NCBI GenBank assembly: GCA_947303695.1
Contig: CAMYYX010000044.1
Span: 1-12,883, forward strand
DNA: 12,883 nucleotides
DNA from: an uncultured Prevotellaceae bacterium
Lineage (GTDB): Bacteria; Bacteroidota; Bacteroidia; Bacteroidales; Bacteroidaceae
Reading direction: 5' to 3'
Shown here: in pieces, positions 6,675 through 12,883 of the stretch
How positions within the stretch are numbered: position 1 is the stretch's first letter
How the letters are laid out: each line of letters starts with the position of its first letter
Program-made: the position numbers and the translations under genes
The notes under the pieces: model-generated
Database searches by the model: none
Told to the model about the DNA's origin: nothing
Seen by the model: the letters and a program-made list of their open reading frames with translations, nothing else

Positions 6675-8018
6675 CTATTCCCAATATAGCTCTTGACGGT
6701 TAATATCCCATTTATGGTCCTTTGGGAAGTCATCGCCTTCCCATGCTTTCTTGCTTGTCCACTTCTCTGCTGGCGCAGTCCAGAACGGATCTGTCTCTGG
6801 AAGTCCAAGTGGTAGGAATGCCAAACTCGTCAGATACAATGAACCGTTGTTCGTGTACCAATCAGCTACATTTGGATGGGGTCCTACAAAGCCAATGGTC
6901 AGGAATCCTCCTTCGTTATAGTTCTTGCTCAATGCCTTTGCACTTTGTTCAGGATTTTCCACCTGACCATAGAACATGCGATTAGCAACTGCAGTGATGG
7001 CCGCACGTACTTGCCCATTGTGTAGCTCCAGAGGCAGTTGTTTGCGCCAAGCCAATTGGGCTAATGGCTGTAGTACCGCCATACGGTATGGGATGCTACG
7101 TCCCACAATAGGGAAGGTCCCTTCTGGCGAAATCAGACGTTCTAGGATGACAGCCCACTTCTGCATACGTTTCTGCACTTCTTGCAGACGGTTCTTGGCT
7201 CCACGTGTCTTTTCGTTGGTCTTGCTGAAGATGAGGTATGTGTCATTGGGCCGTTTTGCTGCAATCATCTCCAGACATTCTGTGTACATGGGCTGAATGA
7301 CGTACGAGTTGTAATAATCAAATGCAAACGAAGGTCCGTCGCTGTAGACTCCGTCACCAATATACCATTCCTCCACTTTGGCCAAACCCATCTTGATGCG
7401 GTAGGCATCATATGGTGCTCCTACATACATCAGAAAACTCTCCTCCATTGCCACAAACAGCAGCCAATTGGTGTATGGTGGGTCGTAGCGTCGAAGAGCT
7501 TGGATTTCCTTGATATAGAGGTCTTTGGTTTCCTTGGGCAGAGGCACCCACAACGAATCAAAGCCACGATACAAGCCTTGTACCACGTATGCACCATCGA
7601 CAAGGGTCTGACCTCCGTTCTCCCATCCCAGACGGTCAGGCGACTTGGGGTCTACTGCGTTGATGATAGCCCGTCGTGTCCATTCCCTCAGTTGCTTGCG
7701 CTTTGCACTTTCTGGCGTATCGTCATCAGGCAGATTCAACCATGGGGCAAGGCCAGCTAACAGACGACCGAATGCTTCCATGTATGCCACCTTCTTATCG
7801 CGATTGTCCCATGTAGGCGACAGCTCCAGGTTCTTACTGCCTCCAACGGTATCCATCACCTGCTGAAGGCGACCCTCTGCCATATTCTTCATGACGGGCT
7901 CTGCCATCTGATACATGATGTCCACCCACACTTCGCGGTCGGTCTTCTCCTTTGGCTTCTTGGCATCAAGGGAGAAGCATGTCAGGCATGCAACTACAAG
8001 CATTACGATTTGTCTCAT
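6675..8018 (-). CDS. exported DUF2264 family protein, possible glycoside hydrolase
   Basis: The 447-residue protein has an N-terminal signal peptide (about 1-19, MRQIVMLVVACLTCFSLDA). The mature part matches the DUF2264 pattern throughout: an Asp/Trp-rich helical N-terminus, LGWENGGQTLVDGAYV (130-145), YTNWLLFVAMEESF (182-195), GDGVYSDGPSFAFDYYNSYV (221-240), SPEGTFPIVGRSIPYR (297-312) and a C-terminal NEGGFLTIGF/GSLYLTSLAFLPLGLP (368-407). This is expected to be an alpha/alpha barrel. From memory, DUF2264 corresponds to CAZy family GH154, where exo-beta-glucuronidase activity was reported; I cannot verify this here, so the substrate stays open. Conserved acidic candidates are Glu192, Glu193, Asp222, Asp227 and Glu299. 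It begins 20 bases after the lipoprotein stop and precedes the MG2-protein gene, all on one strand. Confidence 0.85.
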   Translation of the reverse strand: MRQIVMLVVACLTCFSLDAKKPKEKTDREVWVDIMYQMAEPVMKNMAEGRLQQVMDTVGGSKNLELSPTWDNRDKKVAYMEAFGRLLAGLAPWLNLPDDDTPESAKRKQLREWTRRAIINAVDPKSPDRLGWENGGQTLVDGAYVVQGLYRGFDSLWVPLPKETKDLYIKEIQALRRYDPPYTNWLLFVAMEESFLMYVGAPYDAYRIKMGLAKVEEWYIGDGVYSDGPSFAFDYYNSYVIQPMYTECLEMIAAKRPNDTYLIFSKTNEKTRGAKNRLQEVQKRMQKWAVILERLISPEGTFPIVGRSIPYRMAVLQPLAQLAWRKQLPLELHNGQVRAAITAVANRMFYGQVENPEQSAKALSKNYNEGGFLTIGFVGPHPNVADWYTNNGSLYLTSLAFLPLGLPETDPFWTAPAEKWTSKKAWEGDDFPKDHKWDINRQELYWE

Positions 8019-8038
8019 AGCTCAATTGTTAGTTTTCA

Positions 8039-8602
8039 TTAAAAGGTTGGAACGTGATCTGTTTTGGCAAAAGGGATGACATCTTCTTCTTCCTCCATTT
8101 GCAACAAGAGACTGTCTTCTGTCAGGAGCACGATGTCGAACTTGTCTGTGGTTTCGTCTTTTGTCAAATATAGACATCCGTCACAGATAGCCCACTTCTG
8201 ATAAGGGAAGTCGGAACCCACGTATGATACACCACCGTTCTTGTCGAGGGTAAGATAGCTGTTACCATACTTGTCGCTGGCAACCCAATTATTGCACAAT
8301 GCCGTGAGGTTCACGATATACTGGGCGTTCAGTTCTCCATCACCTTCGGAATATTCTACACTGATGAGATCGCCACAGGTCAGACCACCCACTGCATTGT
8401 TTTCGTAGACGAAATAAAGGGTGTCACCCGACTGACTGACAAATTCCAGCGAATGCATCGAAGTTCCGTCGCCTACGGTGCCCACATCTATCTGTGTTTT
8501 TCCCATTTCGGCCAGACCGTCCTTCTCTGCATCACCTTTCTTGGTTTCTACACATGACGCTAATGCTATAAGCACTACGCCTAAGACCAATAGTTTTTTC
8601 AT
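8039..8602 (-). CDS. small lipoprotein, two beta domains, possibly lipocalin-like
   Basis: The 187-residue protein starts MKKLLVLGVVLIALASC, an ideal lipoprotein signal with lipobox LASC and lipid-modified Cys17. I prefer the ATG at 8602. A GTG three codons upstream (8611) overlaps the thioesterase stop as GTGA and is an alternative. After a charged linker (18-33) come a small beta domain (about 36-100, with SLEFVSQSGDTLYFVYEN and LISVEYSEGDGE) and a second one (about 106-170, with YLTLDKNGGVSYVGSDFPYQ, then ICDGCLYLT and IVLLTEDSLLLQ). The second resembles Bacteroidota lipocalin-like lipoproteins; this is pattern recognition, not proof. The C-terminus is acidic. The residues after Cys17 (VETKKGD) do not form a clear surface-export signal, so a periplasm-facing anchor is as likely as a surface one. 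It sits between the thioesterase and DUF2264 genes. Confidence 0.8.
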   Translation of the reverse strand: MKKLLVLGVVLIALASCVETKKGDAEKDGLAEMGKTQIDVGTVGDGTSMHSLEFVSQSGDTLYFVYENNAVGGLTCGDLISVEYSEGDGELNAQYIVNLTALCNNWVASDKYGNSYLTLDKNGGVSYVGSDFPYQKWAICDGCLYLTKDETTDKFDIVLLTEDSLLLQMEEEEDVIPFAKTDHVPTF

Positions 8603-8607
8603 ATGTT

Positions 8608-9018
8608 TCACTTTTCAATCCGATTCACTACTCTTATCGTTGACAGCAGATTGCCTTCCTCGTCTTTTACATCCACGTTCCATACATGAATCGTATGACC
8701 GGCACTGATGATTGTACCATATCCAATCACATATCCCTCAAAAGGAGACATCATCACGTGATTGCCCGATACTTCGATACCACATACTTTGGCATTTATA
8801 CCAGCCACATGAAGCGATCCAGCACCTGCAACGGTCTCAGCCAGAGCCAGATAAGCTCCCCCGTGTACGATGCCCATGTGTTGACGTGTCGACTTTGATA
8901 TCGGCATCTTCACCACCACACAATCATCGTCAGTAGGAACGAACACCATTCCCAATGCCTCCATCATCGTGTCTTTCGACAAAGAGTTCATCAAGTCACA
9001 TTCTTCCTTTGTCAGCAT
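8608..9018 (-). CDS. hotdog-fold acyl-CoA thioesterase, PaaI/EntH-like, possibly DHNA-CoA thioesterase
   Basis: The 136-residue single-domain protein shows the PaaI/YdiI hallmark HGGAYLALAETVAG (52-65) with His52 and the expected catalytic Glu61, then GIEVSGNHVMMS (80-91) with Asn86-His87, the second conserved active-site element. The family hydrolyses acyl- or aryl-CoA in the cytoplasm as a tetramer. Related Bacteroidota enzymes are often annotated as 1,4-dihydroxy-2-naphthoyl-CoA hydrolase of menaquinone synthesis, but no men gene lies in this window, so the substrate is uncertain. I chose the ATG at 9018; a GTG at 9024 would add only two residues. A -7 box lies upstream at 9045-9052, making this the first gene of the minus-strand run toward tdk. 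Confidence 0.9.
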   Translation of the reverse strand: MLTKEECDLMNSLSKDTMMEALGMVFVPTDDDCVVVKMPISKSTRQHMGIVHGGAYLALAETVAGAGSLHVAGINAKVCGIEVSGNHVMMSPFEGYVIGYGTIISAGHTIHVWNVDVKDEEGNLLSTIRVVNRIEK

Positions 9019-9044
9019 AATCACTTTTTATCTATAATGCATTG

Positions 9045-9052
9045 CAAAGATA
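9045..9052 (-). promoter_or_regulatory. -7 box for the minus-strand run beginning with the thioesterase
   Basis: The minus strand reads TATCTTTG at 9052-9045, a perfect match to TAnnTTTG, 26 bases before the ATG at 9018. No TTG occurs at the expected -33 distance. No similar box is seen in the gaps before the four downstream genes, which supports one long transcript from here to 3185. Confidence 0.62.
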
Positions 9053-9136
9053 GCAATTATTTATTATTTAACCATTTACAATTTATTTTTTTTTGCAAAA
9101 CGGCACAAAAAAGGAGGCACCAACATCTTTTTTCAT

Positions 9137-9144
9137 TATCTTTG
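9137..9144 (+). promoter_or_regulatory. -7 box for the alpha/beta hydrolase gene
   Basis: TATCTTTG on the plus strand matches TAnnTTTG. No fitting -33 element is seen; the upstream region is A-rich (AAAAAAGGAGG). The resulting leader to the ATG at 9257 would be about 105 bases, long compared with the other genes here, and contains a short open frame (9183-9224). Confidence 0.6.
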
Positions 9145-9256
9145 TCAACGAAACCTGCACCACTCGAAGAGTACTCACACGAATGTGCTTGCTATTACCA
9201 AACTGGTGCTTGGTCCGATGTTAGTTAAACTCGAAAACAATAATATTATTATTAAA

Positions 9257-10312
9257 ATGAAAAAACTATTCATGGCGGCGATGATGGCCGCTGCAAGTGT
9301 AGGGCCGATGAATGCCCAGACTGCTCAAAGACAAGTGGTCGAAGAAGGTGGAACAGGTCCGTTCAAGTCAGAAGTAGTAGGCGATGCGTCCTGTCCAGGT
9401 TTTACGGTATATCGTCCGCAGAACTTGAAGGAAGTGGTAGCTCGTCAGGGTGCCCTGCCAGTCATTGTGTATGCCAACGGTGCATGCTTCAATAACAATG
9501 TAGAGATGCGTCTGTTGTTGAGCGAGGTAGCTTCCTACGGATATGTGGCAGCAGCCATCGGTCCGTACGATGAGGAAGATGTGATGGCACAATGGCGTGG
9601 TGTATTACGTTCGTCGTATCCTGAGACGAAAGGAGAGGTGATTATGGCCAACGGCGAGAAGATTCTACCTATGACCGCTGAAGAGCGTAAGGCACAACAA
9701 GAGGAGCAAGCACGCCAGCGTGAAGAGGCAGCTAAGAAAGCTAAGAAAAACAAAAAGCAACAACCCGCAGAACCAGCATTCCGTACTTATCCTAAGATGC
9801 TGCTCGAGGTGCTCGATTGGCTGACAGACCAGAACGCAACTCCTGGTTCTGAGTACTACCATTGTCTTGCTCTCGACCACGTGGCAGCCATGGGGCAGTC
9901 GTGTGGTGGTGCACAGGTGCTGGGTGTGGCCCACGATCCCCGCATCAAGACCTGCGTGATGCTCAATTCTGGTATCGGCGATATGGAGATGATGGGTACA
10001 ACGAAGGAGAAGCTGAAGAACCTGCATCAGCCGATGTTCTACATGATTGGTGGCTCTGGTGATATTGCTTACGCCAATGCCCAGAAGGACTACGAGCGCA
10101 TAGCTGACAACATCCCCGTGGTGATGCTGAACTCGAAGGATGGTCACAGCGGCACTTATTACGAGAAATACGGAGGCAACTATGCCAAGGCCGTGGTGAA
10201 GTGGCTCGACTGGCAGCTGAAAGGTCAAGTAGGACAATCAGCCCTCTTCCTCGACGATGAATATCGAAAGATGAAGTTCCCTGAATGGCAAGGCGTCAGG
10301 AAAAACTTCTAA
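9257..10312 (+). CDS. exported alpha/beta hydrolase (chlorophyllase/dienelactone-hydrolase-like)
   Basis: The protein is 351 residues with a signal peptide (1-20, MKKLFMAAMM then ASVGPMNA). A GTG at 9185 would add 24 residues and bury the signal, so I start at 9257. The alpha/beta-hydrolase core is visible: strand and oxyanion region LPVIVYANGACF (67-78), nucleophile elbow GQSCGG with Ser215, acid candidate Asp269 in GGSGDI, and His297 in DGHSGTY. The layout resembles the chlorophyllase/PETase-like branch, so an esterase is likely; the substrate is unknown. An unusual insertion (about 140-170), rich in Lys, Glu, Gln and Ala, sits between the second strand region and the nucleophile elbow, where lid elements usually lie. 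The C-terminal tail after 325 ends FPEWQGVRKNF. Monocistronic, closed by a strong terminator. Confidence 0.87.
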   Translation: MKKLFMAAMMAAASVGPMNAQTAQRQVVEEGGTGPFKSEVVGDASCPGFTVYRPQNLKEVVARQGALPVIVYANGACFNNNVEMRLLLSEVASYGYVAAAIGPYDEEDVMAQWRGVLRSSYPETKGEVIMANGEKILPMTAEERKAQQEEQARQREEAAKKAKKNKKQQPAEPAFRTYPKMLLEVLDWLTDQNATPGSEYYHCLALDHVAAMGQSCGGAQVLGVAHDPRIKTCVMLNSGIGDMEMMGTTKEKLKNLHQPMFYMIGGSGDIAYANAQKDYERIADNIPVVMLNSKDGHSGTYYEKYGGNYAKAVVKWLDWQLKGQVGQSALFLDDEYRKMKFPEWQGVRKNF

Positions 10313-10320
10313 GACATTAC

Positions 10321-10362
10321 AAAAAGAACCCTGCTTGGCAGATATCAGGCAGGGTTCTTTTT
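10321..10362. terminator. bidirectional rho-independent terminator
   Basis: AAAAAGAACCCTGC (10321-10334) and GCAGGGTTCTTTTT (10349-10362) form a perfect 14-base-pair stem around a 14-base loop. The plus-strand T-run continues to 10365; the A-run at 10321-10325 supplies a T-run on the minus strand. It lies eight bases after the hydrolase stop and two before the stop of the convergent lipoprotein gene, so it can serve both. Confidence 0.93.
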
Positions 10363-10363
10363 T

Positions 10364-10915
10364 TTACGTTTCTTCACTTTTTTTCGTTACCGTCCAAGTC
10401 ACTTCGTAATGACCATCGTCTGTTTTCGTCGCTGGCGTCAAATTATACTCCGTGTCCTCTTCATAAGTGATAATATGATAAAACTGCTGGAAATCATTGA
10501 CCTGTTTCCGAATCGTCAGCGATGCCTTGGCATTGCTTCCAAGCCCAAGCGTGAGTTTGCTGCAATAAATCGTAGCATCCTTGTTCAGTTCAATCACACT
10601 ATTGCCTAGCAACGTGAGTTTGCACTGGTCACCGAGAGAGAGGTACTCATTTGTATTGAGCACAAACGAGAAATCCTGAAACACTAATGAGTCAACGCGA
10701 GGTGCCAACATGATGGAATAGCCTGAGCATCGACTTGAAAGCACAACGCCATTACCTAGGATAACAATTTCATTGTTGCGGATTTCTGCATCACCCGTGA
10801 AATGTGGGGCAGTACCATTAGGGGTTGGCGTTATCGGCTCATCATCATCCCCACATGCGACAAAAGCCATCATGAGTGTTGCACTCACCAGTAAGAATAA
10901 TAGTTTCTGTTTCAT
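10364..10915 (-). CDS. small lipoprotein with acidic export tag and beta-solenoid-like body
   Basis: The 183-residue protein has a lipoprotein signal (1-20) with lipobox AFVAC and Cys21, followed at once by GDDDE (22-26). Acid-rich tags in this position are known in Bacteroidota to send lipoproteins to the cell surface, so surface exposure is likely. A Pro/Thr linker (27-38) leads to a body of short alternating hydrophobic stretches with LG/LLGN turns (EIRNNEIVILGNGVVL 44-59, SLVFQDFSFVL 76-86, YLSLGDQCKLTLLGNSVIEL 91-110, LTLGLGSNAKASLTI 121-135), suggesting a small right-handed beta-helix or similar sheet. Cysteines lie at 63, 98 and 118. I do not recognise a named family. It starts 12 bases after the GH127 stop and surely shares its transcript, so a role in binding the same glycan is a reasonable inference. 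Confidence 0.83.
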   Translation of the reverse strand: MKQKLLFLLVSATLMMAFVACGDDDEPITPTPNGTAPHFTGDAEIRNNEIVILGNGVVLSSRCSGYSIMLAPRVDSLVFQDFSFVLNTNEYLSLGDQCKLTLLGNSVIELNKDATIYCSKLTLGLGSNAKASLTIRKQVNDFQQFYHIITYEEDTEYNLTPATKTDDGHYEVTWTVTKKSEET

Positions 10916-10927
10916 CAGCGAGTTTTT

Positions 10928-12883
10928 TTATTTCACGCTCCACTCGTAGAGTCCACATGACTTGTCGACTGGCTGTACGAGTTCGAGTTTTACTGCTGTG
11001 GTCTTTACGGGGTCGAAGGTGACGGTACAAGCTACACCCTTGATTGAAGGGTAGCCCGATGGGTTCTTTACCTCTACCCAATTGCCTGCAGTATCTTTGT
11101 AGTAGAGCTTCCATGAGTCAGGCACTTTGCAGCCTTGCCATGGCTGGTCGTCGTACCAGTAGACGGTAGAGGTGCTGATGGTAGTTGCTTCCTTGAATTC
11201 GTAGGCAAGCCACTCTGTAGAGTTGTTCTTTGGCCACCAGTGGGTGTAAGGGATGCTGCGGTCGTTGCCGTCAGAAGGGATGAGGCGGTCATTGATAGCA
11301 CTCAGCGATGGGAGATTGCGTTGAGATGCACTTACCTTCGACTGTGATGCCAGTGATGGTGGCAGCGCTGGCTTGGATGCACTGAGGTCGATTGGTAACC
11401 ATACAGCCATGTTGCCGTTGCCACGATGTGCCCATGCATAATAAGGAATGAGGGTGAGACGCTCATCGTTCACGGTGAGGCGTCCGCGTTCGTCGAACTT
11501 CAGTGTCTGAGCACCAGTGATCAATGTCTGAACATCGGTCTCAGCAATGGTGACATGTCCCAACTGATACTGAGGCTCCTGATTGAGCAGAACGCTGAGC
11601 ACGTCGCAGGTATTGTCGGGCCATTCAGCGCAATATACCAGCGGACCACGCTCGATGGCAGCACGACCTTTATCGGCTGCTACTTGACCATTGGCACGAA
11701 CAAGACGTGGCTCCATATCGAAATGTACATTTACGACATCTCCAGCTTTCCACTTACGGTTGATTACGAAGTAACCATCCTGCAACTCGCTCTCGACCGT
11801 CTGACCGTTCACCTTGATCTGATATGAGAGATTCTTGCCGTCGGCATAGTTATAGAGGTCGCTTGGAACAACCTGACCACGTACCCATCCAGGGATGCGG
11901 ATCTTTAGGGAGAATTGGCTACTTGCTTTCTTCATGGTCATCTGGATGTCGCCGTCCCATGGATAGTTGGTAGTCTGCAGCATCGTAACAGGTTTACCTC
12001 CAACCTTCACAGTGGTCTCGTTACCTGCAAAGAGGTTTACGTAGAAAGCATTATCCTTCACGGCATAGATATACTGTGGAAATGAAGGAATGAAACGTGC
12101 GGCATTCGACGGACAGCAAGCACATCCAAACCAAGCCTGACGCTGGTGCTGACCCATTGACTGGAGCGGGTTGGGGTAGAAGAACTTACCACCATCGATA
12201 GAGATGCCACTAAGTACACCATTATATAAAGTACGCTCAAGAGCGTCGTAGTATTTCGACTCTCCATGAAGGAGGAAGAGACGGTAGTTGAGATATACCT
12301 GTGCAATGGCAGCACATGTCTCGCAGTAGGCACTCATGTTGGGCAATTCATAGTTGCCGCCGAATGCTTCTCCTGAAGATGTTGCACCAACACCACCTGT
12401 GAGGTAATATTTCTTTCCAACGATATTCTCCCAGATGCGGTCGATTGCATCAATGTAACCCTTGTCGCCTGTCAGCGCAGCCACATCAGCCATACCCGCA
12501 TACATGTATCCGGCACGAACAGCATGGCCTACAGCCTCATCCTGCTGCAACACAGGCTTGTGGCTCTGGGCGTACTCGTCAATCTTGTGCAGATAGCCGT
12601 CAGCATCGTACATACCACCACGACGGCGTGTCCATGATGGGTCGCGTTGGCCACGCTGGTCGAGGAAGTATTTTGCCTGCTCCAGATATTTCTTGTCGCC
12701 GGTAGCGGTGTAAAGCTTAGCAAGTCCCATCTCAGCAATCTGGTGACCAGGAACGACCTTTGCCTGACCTGGTTTGCTACCTACTTCCTTACAAACGCAG
12801 TCAGCATATTTCATCGCGATGTTGAGCAATGTCTTCTTGCCTGTAGCATTGTAGTGTGCCACTGCAGCTTCGCAGAGGTGACC
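10928..12883 (-). CDS. GH127 beta-L-arabinofuranosidase with discoidin-like C-terminal domain (N-terminus beyond window)
   Basis: The frame stays open to the window edge (first visible residues GHLCEAAVAHYNATGKK), so the start and any signal peptide are outside; 651 residues are visible. This is the GH127 (old DUF1680) family, which removes terminal beta-L-arabinofuranose from plant glycans by a zinc-supported cysteine nucleophile. Counting from the first visible residue, the active-site set matches the characterised Bifidobacterium enzyme HypBA1: Glu172 (SSGEAFGG, acid/base), Glu188-Thr-Cys190 (YCETC) and Cys256-Cys257 (FGCACCPSN; zinc ligands, the first being the nucleophile). An alpha/alpha barrel is followed by beta domains (about 270-495), a Ser/Pro linker (about 500-530) and a C-terminal discoidin/F5-8C-like domain (about 535-651; THWWPKN, TVYWYDDQ, WKLYYKDTAGNWVEV), likely carbohydrate binding. 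The lipoprotein gene follows after 12 bases. Confidence 0.93.
   Translation of the reverse strand, partial: GHLCEAAVAHYNATGKKTLLNIAMKYADCVCKEVGSKPGQAKVVPGHQIAEMGLAKLYTATGDKKYLEQAKYFLDQRGQRDPSWTRRRGGMYDADGYLHKIDEYAQSHKPVLQQDEAVGHAVRAGYMYAGMADVAALTGDKGYIDAIDRIWENIVGKKYYLTGGVGATSSGEAFGGNYELPNMSAYCETCAAIAQVYLNYRLFLLHGESKYYDALERTLYNGVLSGISIDGGKFFYPNPLQSMGQHQRQAWFGCACCPSNAARFIPSFPQYIYAVKDNAFYVNLFAGNETTVKVGGKPVTMLQTTNYPWDGDIQMTMKKASSQFSLKIRIPGWVRGQVVPSDLYNYADGKNLSYQIKVNGQTVESELQDGYFVINRKWKAGDVVNVHFDMEPRLVRANGQVAADKGRAAIERGPLVYCAEWPDNTCDVLSVLLNQEPQYQLGHVTIAETDVQTLITGAQTLKFDERGRLTVNDERLTLIPYYAWAHRGNGNMAVWLPIDLSASKPALPPSLASQSKVSASQRNLPSLSAINDRLIPSDGNDRSIPYTHWWPKNNSTEWLAYEFKEATTISTSTVYWYDDQPWQGCKVPDSWKLYYKDTAGNWVEVKNPSGYPSIKGVACTVTFDPVKTTAVKLELVQPVDKSCGLYEWSVK

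Noticed and set aside
6613..6684. Upstream ATG at 6684 as the MG2-protein start
   Set aside because: It would put 24 charged residues before an excellent signal peptide and overlap the preceding gene's end; the ATG at 6612 is better.
7182..7760. 192-residue plus-strand frame opposite the DUF2264 gene
   Set aside because: It lies wholly inside a gene with clear family motifs on the other strand and has no recognisable features.
9185..9256. GTG at 9185 as the hydrolase start
   Set aside because: It would add 24 residues ahead of a complete signal peptide beginning at 9257.
9665..10237. 190-residue minus-strand frame opposite the alpha/beta hydrolase
   Set aside because: Its His/Leu-rich composition is the mirror of the hydrolase coding strand, which carries a complete catalytic triad; no promoter or start context is visible.
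10321..10362. Inverted repeat considered as a mobile-element end or attachment site
   Set aside because: A perfect stem with flanking T-runs between two convergent stop codons is fully explained as a bidirectional terminator; there is no transposase nearby.
1..12883. Search for CRISPR arrays, toxin-antitoxin pairs, restriction, phage or transposon genes
   Set aside because: No spaced direct repeats of suitable length and no proteins with such motifs were seen on either strand.

Overview
The window looks like a chromosomal segment of a Bacteroidota bacterium, most likely a Prevotella/Segatella-type or related Bacteroidales species. The evidence is promoters with the Bacteroidota -7 box TAnnTTTG upstream of several genes, weak or absent Shine-Dalgarno sequences, a tRNA gene without encoded CCA, lipoproteins with acidic residues right after the lipid-modified cysteine, and typical families (MG2-domain giant protein, DUF2264, GH127). 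Genus is inferred from the general appearance of the proteins, not from a search.

Layout. (1) Bases 1-54 are the 3' part of a tRNA-Arg(CCT), cut by the window edge. Three bases further on ends a convergent gene for a single-pass membrane protein of unknown function (58-1308, minus). (2) A 176-base divergent promoter region separates it from a plus-strand pair with a 4-base overlap: a small membrane PH-like protein (1485-1883) and a D,D-carboxypeptidase of the PBP4/DacB type (1880-3181). (3) A minus-strand run reads from about 9052 down to 3185: hotdog thioesterase, small lipoprotein, DUF2264 protein, 936-residue MG2-domain protein, and thymidine kinase (tdk). It ends tail to tail with dacB. 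A tandem heptamer repeat fills the gap just before tdk. (4) A plus-strand gene (9257-10312) encodes an exported alpha/beta hydrolase with a charged low-complexity insertion; it ends in a bidirectional rho-independent terminator. (5) A minus-strand pair encodes a GH127 beta-L-arabinofuranosidase with a discoidin-like C-terminal domain (cut by the right window edge) and, 12 bases downstream, a small acidic-tagged lipoprotein with beta-solenoid-like sequence.

Functionally this is a mixture of cell-envelope and housekeeping genes (dacB, tdk, thioesterase) and glycan-related genes (GH127 with its lipoprotein, possibly DUF2264). There is no SusC/SusD pair, regulator, integrase, transposase, CRISPR array or recognisable defence system, so I do not claim a new system. 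The points most worth following are the DUF2264 to MG2-protein neighbourhood, the GH127 plus lipoprotein pair, the hydrolase insertion and the heptamer repeat. No stretch above 300 bases lacks a gene; the longest gaps are 1309-1484 and 9019-9256, both divergent promoter regions.
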